A stretch of 64,000 nucleotides of DNA from Hyperoplus lanceolatus (lineage: Eukaryota > Chordata > Actinopteri > Uranoscopiformes > Ammodytidae). Within the stretch, counting starts at the first letter, position 1; each line of letters begins with the position of its first letter. Below the pieces are notes generated by a model that had not been told where the DNA came from, ran no database searches, and was given only the letters and a program-made list of their open reading frames with translations. The translations under genes were made by a program, and so were the position numbers. Below, in pieces: positions 63,977 through 64,000 of the stretch. The stretch lies in NCBI GenBank assembly GCA_026929865.2, contig CM049416.1, positions 23,442,501-23,506,500 on the forward strand, read 5' to 3'.

Positions 63977-64000
63977 GTAACAAAAATGTTGTTTGTCTTT

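Overview
The window is nuclear DNA of a ray-finned fish, most likely a percomorph teleost. That rests on intron-containing vertebrate genes, dense (AC)n, (AT)n and (GTGA)n microsatellites, tRNA-derived fish-type SINEs, hAT/MITE elements and an L2/CR1-like LINE fragment. I cannot name the species.

Layout. (1) 1-2.8 kb: AT-rich DNA, probably ending in the 3' UTR of the next gene. (2) 2.85-16.6 kb, minus strand: CNOT2, a subunit of the CCR4-NOT deadenylase complex. I could place 14 coding exons (537 codons in one continuous frame), a probable non-coding first exon and promoter near 16.5 kb, and an extra, identical copy of 81 nt of one exon. Its introns are packed with microsatellites and MITEs. 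(3) 16.6-21.4 kb: repeats (LINE fragment, MITEs, fold-backs). (4) 21.5-54.9 kb: a replication-dependent histone cluster. On the plus strand it has a non-histone ORF with histone-type control signals at both ends, then H2A, H4 and H2B. On the minus strand it has H2A, H3.2, H1, H3.2 and H4. The two H2A genes lie in a large inverted duplication of about 1.4 kb, and the H4 genes are also inverted copies. Between the two halves sits a minus-strand two-exon gene for a small secreted protein with three DLNxGAGGxYIYLW-type (MABP-like, beta-prism) repeats. (5) 55-63 kb: a transposon graveyard, including two hAT-like insertions and a 1.7 kb element with long terminal inverted repeats. (6) 63.17 kb to the end: the first two coding exons of a zinc-ribbon gene that runs off the window.

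The histone genes are single-exon, have CCAAT/TATA promoters, and end in the 16-nt stem-loop bound by SLBP, so they should be made together in S phase without poly(A) tails. The most unusual item is the 330-codon ORF at 21627-22619. It is not a histone; it resembles the gag-like ORF1 proteins of DIRS-type retrotransposons, yet it has a two-CCAAT plus TATA promoter and a textbook histone stem-loop 32 nt after its stop codon. It looks like a domesticated gag recruited into the histone expression programme.
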